Below, one piece after another: positions 48,001 to 56,025 of a DNA stretch of 64,000 nucleotides. Every line of letters starts with the position of its first letter. Position 1 is the stretch's first letter. This DNA comes from Magnolia sinica (Eukaryota; Streptophyta; Magnoliopsida; Magnoliales; Magnoliaceae), in NCBI RefSeq assembly GCF_029962835.1, contig NC_080582.1:75512177-75576176 (forward strand). Reading direction: 5' to 3'. The notes beneath the pieces are model-generated. The model ran no database searches, was not told the origin of the DNA, and saw nothing but the letters and a program-made list of their open reading frames with translations. A program made the translations under genes and the position numbers.

Positions 48001-50910
48001 CTGACTCTACAAAGGCAAGTTACTTCTATTACATACCAACTCCAGTGCCTTGCAGAGATATTGTTGAGGTATAATGTCATCTTTATTTGCTTTTTTAGTT
48101 TATTTAAATTGTGTTTGGATGTTCAATGAAGTTGAATTGTTATTCTTTAGTTCAATAACATAAGTGGGTGTTAATCCTGACCTGTTCATAATCAGATATT
48201 ATGCTCAAATACAATTCGGATTATGAACATATTAGGGCTAACAACCACTTATGTTATTGAACTAAAGCATAACAATTTTACTCCGTTGAACATCCAAACA
48301 CAGGAAGTAAATAAAGATGGCATTATACCTCTACAAAGCATTGGAGCTTGCCCGTAAGAAAAGTAATTTTCCTCTATAGAGTCAGAATCACTTGGCTCGC
48401 TTGTTTCAACCCCAACCCGTGCTTCTCCAAAAATTCATGAAGCAAGAGCTTTTAGAGAAGCAAGTTTTGGAGTTGAAACAAGTGAAGCAGGCGATTCCAA
48501 CTCTATAAAGTAAAGTTACTTCTCTTATGGGTAGCTCCAGTGCTTTATAGAAAATTTTGCTGAAGTATAATGTCATAATCAGACATTATTCTCAAATACT
48601 GTATTTGGATGTTCAATGGAGTGGAATTACAATTCTCTAGTTCAATAACATAAGTGGCCGGTAGCCCTGATCCATCCATAATCAGAGATTACTCTGAACG
48701 ATATTCAGATTAAGAATGCTAAAATATTTTCTAGCAATCAGAGAGCCATGGGAAGAGCCATATGCCAGTGTCATCATTCTAAGCACTGAACTTGATAACC
48801 TTCGGATCATGACTGAGAGAGTCCATTTAAGCCACATGGTCGATCCTTAGTATGGATTTCTTATAGAGGCTCTCTAGGAAGTTTTCCCTAGTAGAGTTTC
48901 AAGTTTCAACATCCTAGGACACAGGAAAGATATTATTAAAGAAGAAAGAAAAGATATGGCAAAAAAGTGGGAAGAACTCCCAACTCAGAGCCAATCGGCT
49001 CAATCCCCTAGCTAGGTTTTCGGCTATCATCTACTTCAAAATTTCACGCAATGCCTATAATTCTATGTTTCACCTTACCAACAAAACAAAAGCAACTGAA
49101 ATTCTAATAGAATCAAGTGATCATAGTAAAGGTAATTGAAGCAATAATCAAGAGATTCAAGACAACAATGCATATGGTTTCTCATAGTACAAATCACATA
49201 ATGGTTTTCCCATCTGATCATTCTTTGAATAGTAGCAGTGCATACAAACCCAAAAATAAATAAATAAAAATATATGAGGTGAGACGACTAGTTCACAACA
49301 GAAAACAGTACAAAAAACCACACAGGCAAGTGTTTGTTAAAAACATCATTATGAAAATCAAGAACAAAGAATATATCTCCGACGTGAGGATATGCACAGT
49401 ATAGTTGGGTTTTCAGTTTGGACACCAACTTCTACAAACTGAAAACACCCAAATATTCACATATAAGGCAGCCCATCTAGCACCACCAACTGTTCCAATG
49501 TGCATGGTTCCATCCGCCCATCAGGTGGGTGGGTTCTGGTCTACACATCCCACAGGCCTGGAAATTGTTATTATTATTATTATTTTTTAAAGGACTACAG
49601 AAAAACTTGGATCATTCACTCATTCCATAAATGTGGCCGACCTGACAAGAGGAACAGATTGGTTTTCAGGTTAGGCAACCCCCTGATTGACAGATTGGAT
49701 CTTGCACCTGAGCGCGGCACATTTGGCGGCGTGTGTATGGGTGGCCTAATTCATTCATTTGCAATTAGCAGAATTCCCTATGCATCATAGGTTGGATGAT
49801 CTCATAATTTCTTTTGTGGAAATAAAATATTGCTATTACACAATTCTCAGTCCATTCCGCACCTATGGGCCCGACAATCAACAATTCGGACCATTAATCT
49901 ACGGCCCCACCATGGATGGATGAAAATCTGATATATCCAATGATCCCAACCATCTGATTGGTGCACAGTTTTCAATAGTTTATAGGTGATCATTTATACT
50001 CTAATTTCCCAAGCTCTTTTGCAGATAAGAATCAGACAACTACAATTTCCATGAGAGTGGTCATTGCATCGTACACTATCAACGATCCAAATCACTCATC
50101 TGCTTGATCAACACATGGATGGGTGATAGACCAAAAGTCCCCTCCATTGAATGATCCCATACATCCTACAGATGAACTACCCCCAATGCAATCAGGACAT
50201 CGGTTTTACTTTATTTCCAATTGTCCATTCATAGCCAACTAATCAGATAAGTAGATCACCCAACAGATACAATACCCATCCACAGCAGGGCCCACCAAAC
50301 AAACGTTCCAGATCACAGGACCACAGACATGAAATTAGCATATCCAAATCCACCAAAAAATCAACCACTCACCAAGAACACGATCCTTCGCTCACCAACC
50401 TCCGGTCGCGCCGGCCGAACCTCACCATTCATCGCCAATCTCTCAGGACCTCCCTGAACGCCATACCAACCAACAACCGGCAATCCTTCCGCAAATCCAA
50501 CCTCCGGAAGGCAAGGCATCGCGACCGTCCGATCGACAAAGGGCAATCCATCAGGCTGCCTCCGCAATGCAATCCCCCTCTCAACTACCATCTCCTTCAC
50601 AACTTCATCAAAAAGCTCTCGATTCCTCAGAATCTCCTTCTTGATAATCTCTTTGCGAATACAAGCCTTCTCAGCTTCTCGTGTAAACGACTCTCCTCTA
50701 GGCTGGAGCCAATCCAACGGCTGGAAATCTTTCGTCGTATGCCCCACTAGAAAATCCGAAAATCCAAAATTATAAATAGAAAAAAAAAAAAATTGTAGAT
50801 TTTTCAAAAAAAAAAAAAAAAGAACCTGGCAGTGGTGGAGCTGCTAAATAGCGATGCGAGGAGAAGTAGGAAGGAGGCGGATCGTCGCCTGCTCTGAGCT
50901 TGAATTCCAT
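26107..50910 (-). CDS. Zinc-finger protein with three U1-type C2H2 fingers; three-exon model with a 23.4-kb intron
   Basis: Proposed exons (minus): 50826-50910, 50373-50746 and 26107-26979. Intron 1 (79 bp) runs from GTTCTT to CTAG with phase 1; intron 2 (26980-50372) has donor GTGAGT and acceptor ACGCAG, both phase 0, so the joined frame is open for 443 residues. Residues 1-28 ([20 protein letters not shown]...) and a charged helical segment ([20 protein letters not shown]) match what I remember of the N-terminus of a plant zinc-finger family whose C-terminal part begins [10 protein letters not shown], as exon 3 does. This supports one gene. Fingers are at about residues 193-215, 267-289 and 355-377, each C-x2-C-x12-H-x5-H as in dsRNA or U1-type fingers. 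GRKRK may be a nuclear signal. RNA binding is inference. Additional small exons in the intron cannot be excluded. Confidence 0.75.
27207..27358 (+). mobile_element. SINE family 2, copy a
   Basis: The tRNA-like head has A box region ATAGCTCAAGTGGTAGACTG and B box region TGGTATCGATTCCCTA. The body contains GTGGGTGTACTAACAAGC and it ends in a poly(A) tail. A perfect 14-bp target duplication CCAAAGCCTGGGCC lies at 27193-27206 and 27359-27372. It matches 32889-33043 in inverse orientation. Confidence 0.88.
27430..27850. repeat. Palindromic repeat, short-leader subfamily, full copy
   Basis: Left GGAAGCTAGGTGGGGCCCACC and TTTGTGAGAAAAAAAATCCAC pair with right GATTTCTCACAAACATCACGGTGGG and CCCAGCTTCC. 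Beyond the right arm, CAATCCGCGTCC at 27867-27878 is the family's terminal motif, so the element probably extends to 27878. Confidence 0.75.
27880..29860. other. Intronic region without recognisable genes
   Basis: AT-rich sequence with A runs (28528-28543) and no domain-bearing frame. An AT-rich stretch spans 29270-29690. I see nothing bounded in it. Confidence 0.45.
29866..29945 (+). repeat. SINE family 2, decayed fragment
   Basis: CCATAGCTCAATGGTTGACAG, TTTCAACATTGAGGTC and TCAGGTCCAGG align with the A box to B box part of 27215-27290. The body and tail are missing. Confidence 0.6.
29946..31960. other. Intronic region without recognisable genes
   Basis: No family was recognised. A poly(A) run lies at 30867-30886. 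A loosely repeated phrase (CTAGAAACTTGGTGTAGCT) at about 31022, 31112 and 31200 gives three diverged ~90-bp tandem units. The part near 31700-31960 may be the 3' LTR or 3' end of the adjoining copia remnant. Confidence 0.45.
32702..33774. mobile_element. Non-autonomous hAT-like element with 8-bp target duplication
   Basis: Ends CAATGTTGTCAAAATC and GATTTTGACAATACTG are inverted repeats. The 8-bp duplication GTTTCAAC lies at 32694-32701 and 33775-33782, the length typical of hAT. The interior repeats AAATCGTA-like phrases and has no transposase. It interrupts the copia remnant and contains a SINE. Confidence 0.85.
32889..33043 (-). mobile_element. SINE family 2, copy b, nested in the hAT element
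   Basis: The reverse complement matches 27207-27358: poly(T) at the left, GCTTGTTAGTACACCCAC, then the B and A box regions. Target duplication GGTATTACTT at 32879-32888 and 33044-33053. Confidence 0.87.
33859..34009 (+). mobile_element. SINE family 1, copy b
   Basis: A box region TTGCTCGAGTGATAGACTC, B box region TTGGGTTCGAAACCC, a GTGCATGGGTGTATGGC body, then T and A runs at the 3' end. The 15-bp target duplication AGCCCAAGACCTTTT lies at 33844-33858 and 34010-34024. It interrupts the copia remnant. Confidence 0.88.
34100..34262. repeat. Tandem duplication (~90 bp) in the copia RT fragment
   Basis: CAATCTTTAACCATCATCAACAATTGCATATC...AAAGAATTTGAG is followed by a second copy CAATCTCTAATCATCATCAATAATTGC...AAAGAATTCGAG. 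Both encode the same stretch around the RT catalytic box. Confidence 0.75.
34289..35088. repeat. Direct tandem duplication of ~425 bp
   Basis: Copy 1 (34289-34673) and copy 2 (34714-35088) both run from AAAGAATAAATGCATTACTT to GGTAGATAGCCTTCT with few differences by eye. Offset 425 bases. No coding signal in either copy. Confidence 0.88.
35100..35815. other. Intronic spacer with a hAT-like end
   Basis: CAGTGTTCGCATTATCGGTATCG at 35483-35505 matches the end of the hAT-like element at 42146-42891, followed by GGGAAACATAGG. The other end is not clear. The rest shows nothing recognisable. Confidence 0.45.
35817..36662. repeat. Giant imperfect CATC microsatellite (~800 bp)
   Basis: From about 35858 to 36662 the sequence is (CATC)n with interspersed CAAC, CATT and CAAA variants and ~28-38 bp higher-order units (for example two near-identical units at 35920-36000). 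It opens inside a palindromic-repeat arm (CCCACCTTTATGTATG at 35822), exactly where other copies have CCGTCCATCC. The long open frames here are repeats of His-Pro-Ser-Ile or Trp-Met-Asp-Gly and are not genes. Confidence 0.9.
36683..36860. repeat. Palindromic repeat, left-arm fragment
   Basis: GGCCCTTACCGCGGGGCCCACC, ATTCTATATCCATCTGTTTTGC and CTAAGGCATGAGC are the left-arm motifs. It ends in GGGCCACAAAAGTTTTGGAT. Confidence 0.7.
37346..38631. mobile_element. Non-autonomous PIF/Harbinger-like element, TAA target duplication
   Basis: The left end GGGCCTGTTTGGATTCGGGT and the right end CGCGAATCTAAACAGGCCC are inverted repeats that extend to ATAAGGGTGTATT / AATACACCCTTAT. They are flanked by TAA at 37343-37345 and 38632-38634, the 3-bp duplication of PIF/Harbinger. 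1286 bp, with no transposase frame seen, so probably a large deletion derivative or captured filler DNA. Confidence 0.8.
38635..40150 (-). pseudogene. Ty1/copia pol remnant (integrase end to RT)
   Basis: Minus reading from 39900 downward: [13 protein letters not shown] (integrase core), then [20 protein letters not shown] (integrase C-terminus, near 39600), and [20 protein letters not shown] with [15 protein letters not shown] (RT, near 38850-38700). Stops are frequent. It ends abruptly at the Harbinger element. Confidence 0.82.
40440..41100 (-). pseudogene. Second Ty1/copia RT remnant
   Basis: Minus reading: [59 protein letters not shown] and [10 protein letters not shown] (near 40560). These are RVT_2 motifs in order with several stops. 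It duplicates the RT domain of the neighbouring remnant, so it is a different insertion in the same orientation. Confidence 0.88.
41101..41690. other. Intronic spacer
   Basis: No domain seen. It may include the 5' part of the copia remnant beyond RT (linker and integrase tail), but I cannot support this from motifs. Confidence 0.35.
41690..44130 (-). pseudogene. L1-type LINE ORF2 remnant, interrupted by a hAT element
   Basis: Minus reading: [20 protein letters not shown] near 43915, [20 protein letters not shown] near 43270, and a GGPLLSLLL segment near 43110 are L1 reverse transcriptase landmarks. After the hAT element, segments like [15 protein letters not shown] near 41900 fit the region downstream of L1 RT. 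Stops and frameshifts throughout. The 5' end (endonuclease) was not found. Confidence 0.75.
42146..42891. mobile_element. Non-autonomous hAT-like element with ATATCGG termini, 8-bp target duplication
   Basis: Left end CAGTGTCTTAAATATCGGCC; right end CCGATATTTCGAACACTG. The 8-bp duplication CCTGGAAC (42138-42145) / CTTGGAAC (42892-42899) fits hAT. The right half matches 45210-45330 in inverse orientation, so this is a family. 746 bp, no transposase. Confidence 0.85.
44260..44765. repeat. Probable further non-autonomous transposon
   Basis: Subterminal GACTCGG phrases (44296-44340: AGGACTCGGCTTTGGACTCGG) precede an AT-rich core and end near CGCTAGCTGGTTG. No target duplication was found. Class uncertain. 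Confidence 0.4.
44770..45335. repeat. hAT-like repeat related to 42146-42891, with CT microsatellite
   Basis: It starts CAGTATTGATAATATTGGC and repeats CGATATATC-like phrases. A (CT)n run lies at 44972-45004. The segment 45215-45330 (GGGAAACATTGGG...TTACAAAAAA) is the inverse of 42690-42785. Confidence 0.65.
45780..46210. repeat. Palindromic repeat of the ATCCACTC subfamily
   Basis: Left ATCAGGTGGGCCCCAGTGTGATG and GTGAAATCCACCCAGACCA; right GGTTGGAGTGGATTTCATAC and CATCACGGC. A second right-arm piece follows (GTTGGAGTGGATATCACATG at 46158). It is related to 56100-56545 and 58710-59130. Confidence 0.65.
46640..48720. repeat. Tandem array of four long hairpin units (~500 bp each)
   Basis: Units start near 46715, 47175, 47720 and 48235. 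Each runs from CACTTATGTTATT(A/G)AACTAA-like sequence, through GAACATCCAAACA, AATAAACTAAG, TTGCCCGTAAGAGAAGTAA and GAGTCGGAATCACCT, to a centre with GCTTCTCCAAAAGCTC. It then continues as the reverse complement of all these phrases to GTTCAATAACATAAGTG. The spacers between units (ATAATCAGATATTATTCTCAA) are themselves inverted. No coding capacity. Confidence 0.88.
48721..50372. other. Intronic region adjoining exon 2
   Basis: No gene is seen. 49860-50230 contains phrases like CCAACCATCTGATTGGTGCA and ATCCAAATCACTCATCTG that resemble the degenerate tandem family at 23080-23880. Confidence 0.45.
50373..50910 (-). CDS. Exons 1 and 2 of the zinc-finger gene
   Basis: Exon 1 (50826-50910) codes for 28 residues, [20 protein letters not shown]... 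ending in CTGCCAG|GTTCTT. Exon 2 (50373-50746) follows a CTAG acceptor and codes for 124 complete residues with a basic/acidic helix ([20 protein letters not shown]) and a Pro/Gly-rich end. The donor after VFL is GTGAGT. The intron between them is only 79 bp and consists largely of T runs on the coding strand. No in-frame ATG is closer upstream. Assignment to the zinc-finger exon 23 kb away rests on phase and family resemblance. Confidence 0.78.
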
Positions 50911-51009
50911 CAGATGAGTTTGTGATTTTGAGAGAGCGAGTCTGACAGTACGACAAGATCGTTTTGGGTTTTGGGTTTTTGTCAGTCAGGGAATGAAGGG
51001 AAGAAGGCG

Positions 51010-51563
51010 AAGCGGTTGGCTGGTGTACCACACCACCGACCTGGCATGTGTTGACGTCACTAAGTTCTGTGGGTCCCATCATAAGGTATGTGTTATATCC
51101 AAACCGTCCGTCCATTTGGAGAGCTCATTTAAGGTTTGACCTAAATGGTAAGACAGATCTAAAGATCAAGTGGACCACACTGTAAAAGCAGTTGGGGATT
51201 GAACGGCTACCATTGAAACCCTTTCGGTGGTTACAGAAGTTTTGGATCAATATGATATTTGGTTTTACTCTTCACCTAGGTCTGTTTTACCTTACGAACA
51301 GATTGGATGGAAAATAAACACTAAGGTGGGCCTTGCGAATCTTTTAAAGGTGAGAATCATCATCACTGCTGTTATTTATGGTGTGGTCCACTTGAAATTT
51401 GGATATGCCTCATTTTTGGGGTTATGCTCTAAAATGATCTCACTAAACTGATAAACGGTGTAGATATGATATATACATCATTGTGGGGCCCATGTAATTT
51501 TGATCTCCTTTGAACCGTATAGCCCTCGGTGGTGTATGGTACACCAGCCATTCCGCTTACGAA
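51010..51563. mobile_element. Palindromic MULE-like element 100 bp upstream of the zinc-finger ATG
   Basis: Left AAGCGGTTGGCTGGTGTACCA and right TGGTACACCAGCCATTCCGCTT are inverted. The flanks share GGAAGAAGGCG (50999-51009 and 51564-51574), of which 9-11 bp would be the target duplication. Arms carry GGGTCCCATCATAAGG / TCATTGTGGGGCCCAT and the usual CCGTCC core. Non-coding. Confidence 0.8.
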
Positions 51564-51632
51564 GGAAGAAGGCGACATCGTTTTGCGTGGGAAAGAAGGA
51601 ATATGAATCGGATGAGTCTGCTTGCCACAAAC

Positions 51633-52124
51633 GGACGCGGATTACCGACTGTCAGGGTTGCTTGACTCCGTACGAAGCAAAGTCACCGTGTTCTATATGG
51701 CCCCACCATAATATATGTGTTGTATCCACACCGTTCATTCGTTTGGAGAAATCATTTTAGTATGCGAATCAAAGAATGAGTCAGATCCAAAGGTAGAGTG
51801 GACCTCACCACAGAGAATTGTGGGGATGAACGCCTATCATTAAAAACTTCTATGGGCTATAGAAGTTTTTGATCAAGGTTATATTTTTATTTTCCTTTAT
51901 TTCTTGTCTTTTTTAACTTGTGAACAGATTGGATCTCAAATAAATATCACGGTGGACCTTACGAAGGTTTCAACGGTGGTCGTTACTCTCCCTACTGTTT
52001 TTATGGTGTGGTATACTTATCTGACTCATTTTTTGGCAGATACCATAAAATGATCTCTTCAAAGGGATGGACGGTGTGGATACAACACATACATTATAGT
52101 GGGACCTACAGATAATCCGCTTCC
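51633..52124. mobile_element. Palindromic MULE-like element, 9-bp target duplication
   Basis: Left end GGACGCGGATTACC, right end ATAATCCGCTTCC. The duplication GCCACAAAC (51624-51632) / GCCACAAAT (52125-52133) is 9 bp with one change. The arms are CCACCATAATATATGTGTTG and its complement. 492 bp, no ORF. Confidence 0.87.
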
Positions 52125-52239
52125 GCCACAAATAGGATATTCCTATTTGTCACGATGTAATTGGGACATGAAAATCCAGTTTGCATCCGGATTCGAATCG
52201 GAGTCTTGTAGTCTGATACAGAGAATAACGCTCGCGTGA

Positions 52240-52777
52240 GGAAACGGATTGGCTACTCCCCCTGCCACCAGCCCCATGGCTGGTGTTCGGTTCTCTGTGG
52301 GCCCCACCATGATGTATGTGTTTCATCCATTCCGTTCATCCATTTTTAAAGATCATTTTAGGTCTTTATCCCAAAAATTAGAGGGATATAAATCTCAGGT
52401 GGACCATACCACAGAAAAACAATGGTGATTGAATATCCACCATTAAAATCATCCTAAGGCCCACTGTACTGTTTATTTAACATCCAATCTGTTGATTAGG
52501 TCATACAGATGCAGATGAAGGGAAAAAACAAAGATCAGCTTGATCCAAAACTTTTATGGCCCCCAAAAAGTTTTTAATGGTCTACGTTCATTTAACACTG
52601 TTTCCTGTAATGTGGTCTACTTGAGGTTGAAATATATCTCATTTTTAGTCTCACACCATAACATGATCTATAAAAATAGATGGACGTAATAGATGAAACA
52701 CTTACAACATGATGGGGCCCACAGAGCACCGACTACCAGCCATTGGCTCGTGGCAGGGGAGTAGCCAATCCGTTCCC
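52240..52777. mobile_element. Palindromic MULE-like element, 9-bp perfect target duplication
   Basis: Left GGAAACGGATTGGCTACTCC and right GGAGTAGCCAATCCGTTCCC are inverted. CTCGCGTGA lies on both sides (52231-52239 and 52778-52786). The arms continue with CTGTGGGCCCCACCATGATG. 538 bp. This is the subfamily interrupted by the gypsy element at the start of the window. Confidence 0.9.
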
Positions 52778-52799
52778 CTCGCGTGACTTCCGTACGGAG

Positions 52800-53275
52800 A
52801 GTCGGGGGCGGGTGGCGGATTCTGCGACGAAAACTAGGTGGGGCCCACCGAATGTTTTTTAGAAATCCATCGCGTCCATCCATTTTTCCATATTATTCTA
52901 GTAAATAATCTTAAAATTTAGTAATATCCAAAATAAATTGGAGTAGCACGACAGGAAATGGTGAGCAGGAAAATGATTGCCGTTGAAACCTCGCCGGGGT
53001 CCACCTTGATGTTTATATGCCATCCATACCGTTCATGTTCATTCTTCCTGAGATGAGCTGAAAACACAAAATATTAGCCTGATACAAAACTTCCGTGGCC
53101 TCATGAATGTTTTAATGATAGATGATCAATCCTCGTGGTTTCGTACAGTGCGGCCCACTTGAGTTTTATATATTTCTTGTTTTTGGTCCTGTATCCTAAC
53201 ATGATCAGGCAAAAATGATGGACGGGATGGATCTATGAAACACATCACGGTGGGCCCCATCTAGCTTCTTAGGAA
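52800..53275. repeat. Palindromic repeat, short-leader subfamily
   Basis: Left GGCGGATTCTGCGACG then AACTAGGTGGGGCCCACCG; right CACATCACGGTGGGCCCCAT then CTAGCTTCTTAGG. Central CTTGATGTTTATATGCCATCC. Similar to 27430-27850. Confidence 0.75.
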
Positions 53276-53289
53276 GGTTCAAGCCCCAG

Positions 53290-53670
53290 TCAACCACAAT
53301 GGCGATCAAACGCTTACCGTTGAAAGCTTTTCGGTTGTCAAAGAGGTTCTGAATCAAGCTCATGTTTGTGTTTAACCTTCATCCAGGTCCACGTGACTTA
53401 ATGAACAGATTAGATGTCAATTAACTATCGCTGTGGGCCCTACGAAGGTTTCAACGGTGAGTGTCATTATCACCGTTCCTTCATACGGTGTGGTCCACTT
53501 GAACATTGTATCTGCTTCTTTTTTTAAAAATTTCTCTAAAATGATATGGAAAAATGGATGGACGGTGTGGATAAAACTCATATATCACGTTGGCCCCTAA
53601 CAGCTACTGTTCGTTCCGAGCTACGTACAGGCGGAGTAGTACCCAATCCGTAATGTCCGGTACACCACGT
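53290..53670. repeat. Palindromic repeat lacking the left arm
   Basis: It starts in the centre (AACCACAATGGCGATCAAACG) and retains the right arm to CACGTTGGCCCCTAACAG and the terminal CAATCCG motif near 53647. The left arm is deleted. Confidence 0.65.
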
Positions 53671-53699
53671 GGAAGGATCCCCGAAAATCAGGGTAGCGG

Positions 53700-54195
53700 G
53701 TTAGGTGCGTCGCGGCCTCGCCCAGGACGCTGCGTCCTTTACGGTGGGGCACACCTTAATCCATGTATTTTATATCTACACCGTTCATCCGTTTTTCCTT
53801 ATCATTTAAGGGCACTAATTCAAAAGCGAAGCAGATCCAAATCTCAAGTGGACCACAAAGAGCCGTGGTTGAACCCTCTACCGTTAAAAACTTCCTAGGG
53901 CCCATCCTAATGTTTCTGTAATGTTCATTTTCTATCAATATGTTGATATGGTTACATAAACCTGAATGAAGAGAGAAAAAATATATATCAGATTGATCTA
54001 AAACTCTTGTGGCCCACAATGAGGTTTTAATCATCAATCGCCACTCTTTCCTAAGGTATGGTCCACCTGAGATTTGAATGTAATTAATGCTTGGCAACAT
54101 ATCTTAAAATGATTTTTAAAAACGGATGAATGGCGTGGATATACAATACATACATCAAGGTGGGCCCCACGGCAAGGGTAATCGGCTCCCGAAAA
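53700..54195. repeat. Palindromic repeat, CTGCG-leader subfamily, full copy
   Basis: Left CAGGACGCTGCGTCCTTTACGGTGGGG; right ACATACATCAAGGTGGGCCCCACGGC. Central ATGTTGATATGGTTACATAAACC. No ORF. Confidence 0.75.
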
Positions 54196-54234
54196 TAGAC
54201 TGGGACTGTAGCAGACAGCTCCAACCCCGGCAAT

Positions 54235-54700
54235 GTAGAAAAGTTCCGTGGACCTCACAATGATTATATGTTTCATCCATACCGTCCATTAGTTATTTCA
54301 GATTATTTTAGAATACTAATCCAAAAATGATTTATATACAAAGCTAAATTATACCACACCAGACGTAGCAGTTTGGATAAAGACATCCGTTGAAACCTTC
54401 CGAAGCTCCTCCTTGATATCTATTTTCCATCCAATCTGTTCATAATATCACAAAATCCTGGATTAATGGAGAAAACAAATATCATCTTGATCCAAAATTT
54501 TCCTGGTCCCAAAAGGTTTTTAATGGTTGAATCCCCACTCTTTCATGTGGTGTGGTCCACTTGATATGTGTATATACCTCATTTTTGAGACCATCATATA
54601 AAATGATCTTGAAAAACTAATGTATGGCGTGGATAATACAAATACACCGTGGTGGGGCCCAAAGAGTTTTGCCACGTCTACAAAATGGGGAAGTCCGTGC
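54235..54700. repeat. Palindromic repeat, full copy
   Basis: Left AAAAGTTCCGTGGACCTCAC and TTCATCCATACCGTCCATT; right ATGTATGGCGTGGATAATAC and CGTGGTGGGGCCC. Central GATATCTATTTTCCATCC. Confidence 0.75.
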
Positions 54701-54779
54701 TGCGTTATACACTGCACAATCCGATTCCGCCCTAGGACGGTTTCACCTCCCAACGTTCAATAAAATAAAGACATGCGTT

Positions 54780-55718
54780 ACAAAAAGAAAAGCCGTAACG
54801 GTATCGTACCGTACAGGTGTTAAACATGTGTCGTGATCTGAAACGTTGATTTTGTGGGACACCACATAGATGGCATCACAATTTAAATGAGTGATGATAA
54901 CATATGTAAAATTGTGGGGATCGAAAATGTCAGGATTATTATATTTAATAGTATCACACATAATTTTTGGTATGTGTTTTGTACCTGACCTACATAAAAG
55001 TCTTTTGTCATTAGAAAAGATCGATGAAGATGGTTATAAATTTTTTAATAAAAATAGTTGATTAAAAATTGTAAAAGGAGTAATGATAGTTGCGAATGAA
55101 GATTGATGGGCATATTATATCGGTTGGTTGAGGATACTGTTGATGACAATATTTTTGTTGTCAATGTTGTGATAGACTCTACTACAATCTGACACAGGTG
55201 GTTGAGCCACATGAGAAAGCAAAGACGAAGTATTTCTTAATCAAAATTTATTACCCGATTCATACTCTATTAATTTAGATTTTTGTGAGGATTGACAATT
55301 GGAAAGCTTTATTAAACTCATTTTTTCTCATCCACTACTGAAACTAAGAATGTTTTAAATTTAATTCATTCTAATACATGAAATACTCCAAATGAATGTT
55401 TTAGAGGTTTAAAATATATTATTTCTATTATTGACAATTTCTCTAAGAAAATATATGTTCATGTGTTGAGAATGAAAAGTTATGTTTTTAATTGTTTTAT
55501 TAAGTTTAAAGCATCGGTTGAAAATCAGAAGTGAAAGAAGATTAAGTGTTCAAGAACCGACAACAAAGGATAATAAATTCAAAAGTATTCATAAATTTTT
55601 GCAATAAGCATGACATTGAAAAGCACTCATGGTCCCTGATACTCCACAGTAGAATTGAGTGGCAGAACGTATAAACTGTGTAATGACTCAAACTATTCTT
55701 GATTATAATAATTTATTG
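54780..55718. other. AT-rich gene-free region
   Basis: No domain or bounded element recognised in 940 bases. Confidence 0.45.

Positions 55719-55750
<32 letters not shown>
55719..55750. repeat. (TA)n microsatellite
   Basis: Perfect AT dinucleotide run of about 32 bases. Confidence 0.95.
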
Positions 55751-55754
<4 letters not shown>

Positions 55755-55935
55755 TTTTCATCTCGTGCCAGATGCAACAAAAGATGAGTCTTTTTTCCTT
55801 CTCGCGAACCACGGGAGCGCCTAACACCCCTATTAGTAAGGGGAGCAAAGCTAATTTTCCTTCTAGGGTAAAGCGACACATTAAAAAGCGTTGGCCCGTC
55901 AAAAGTCCGATTCTTTCGCGAACGAAGTTCAGAAT

Positions 55936-55938
<3 letters not shown>
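55751..55938. other. GC-richer island between two (TA)n arrays, origin unknown
   Basis: CGCGAACCACGGGAGCGCC and GCGTTGGCCCGTC stand out from the AT-rich surroundings. Both strands stay open across it, but no known protein was recognised. Style resembles plant mitochondrial DNA, so an organellar insertion is possible; this is a guess. Confidence 0.4.

Positions 55939-55939
<1 letters not shown>

Positions 55940-56022
<83 letters not shown>
55940..56022. repeat. (TA)n microsatellite, 83 bp
   Basis: Perfect AT dinucleotide run. It produces long Tyr-Ile reading frames that are not genes. Confidence 0.97.

Positions 56023-56025
<3 letters not shown>

Larger units (their letters stand above)
26980..50372 (-). 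other. Inferred 23.4-kb intron of the zinc-finger gene, filled with transposons
   Basis: The interval is bounded by a GTGAGT donor (50367-50372) and a CACGCAG acceptor (26980-26986). It holds the SINE, copia, LINE, hAT, Harbinger, microsatellite and hairpin-array features listed separately. I found no other convincing cellular exon in it, but short exons would be hard to see. Confidence 0.65.

Noticed and set aside
46640..48720. CRISPR-like regular repeats
   Set aside because: Units are ~500 bp inverted repeats in a plant genome, not short direct repeats with unique spacers.
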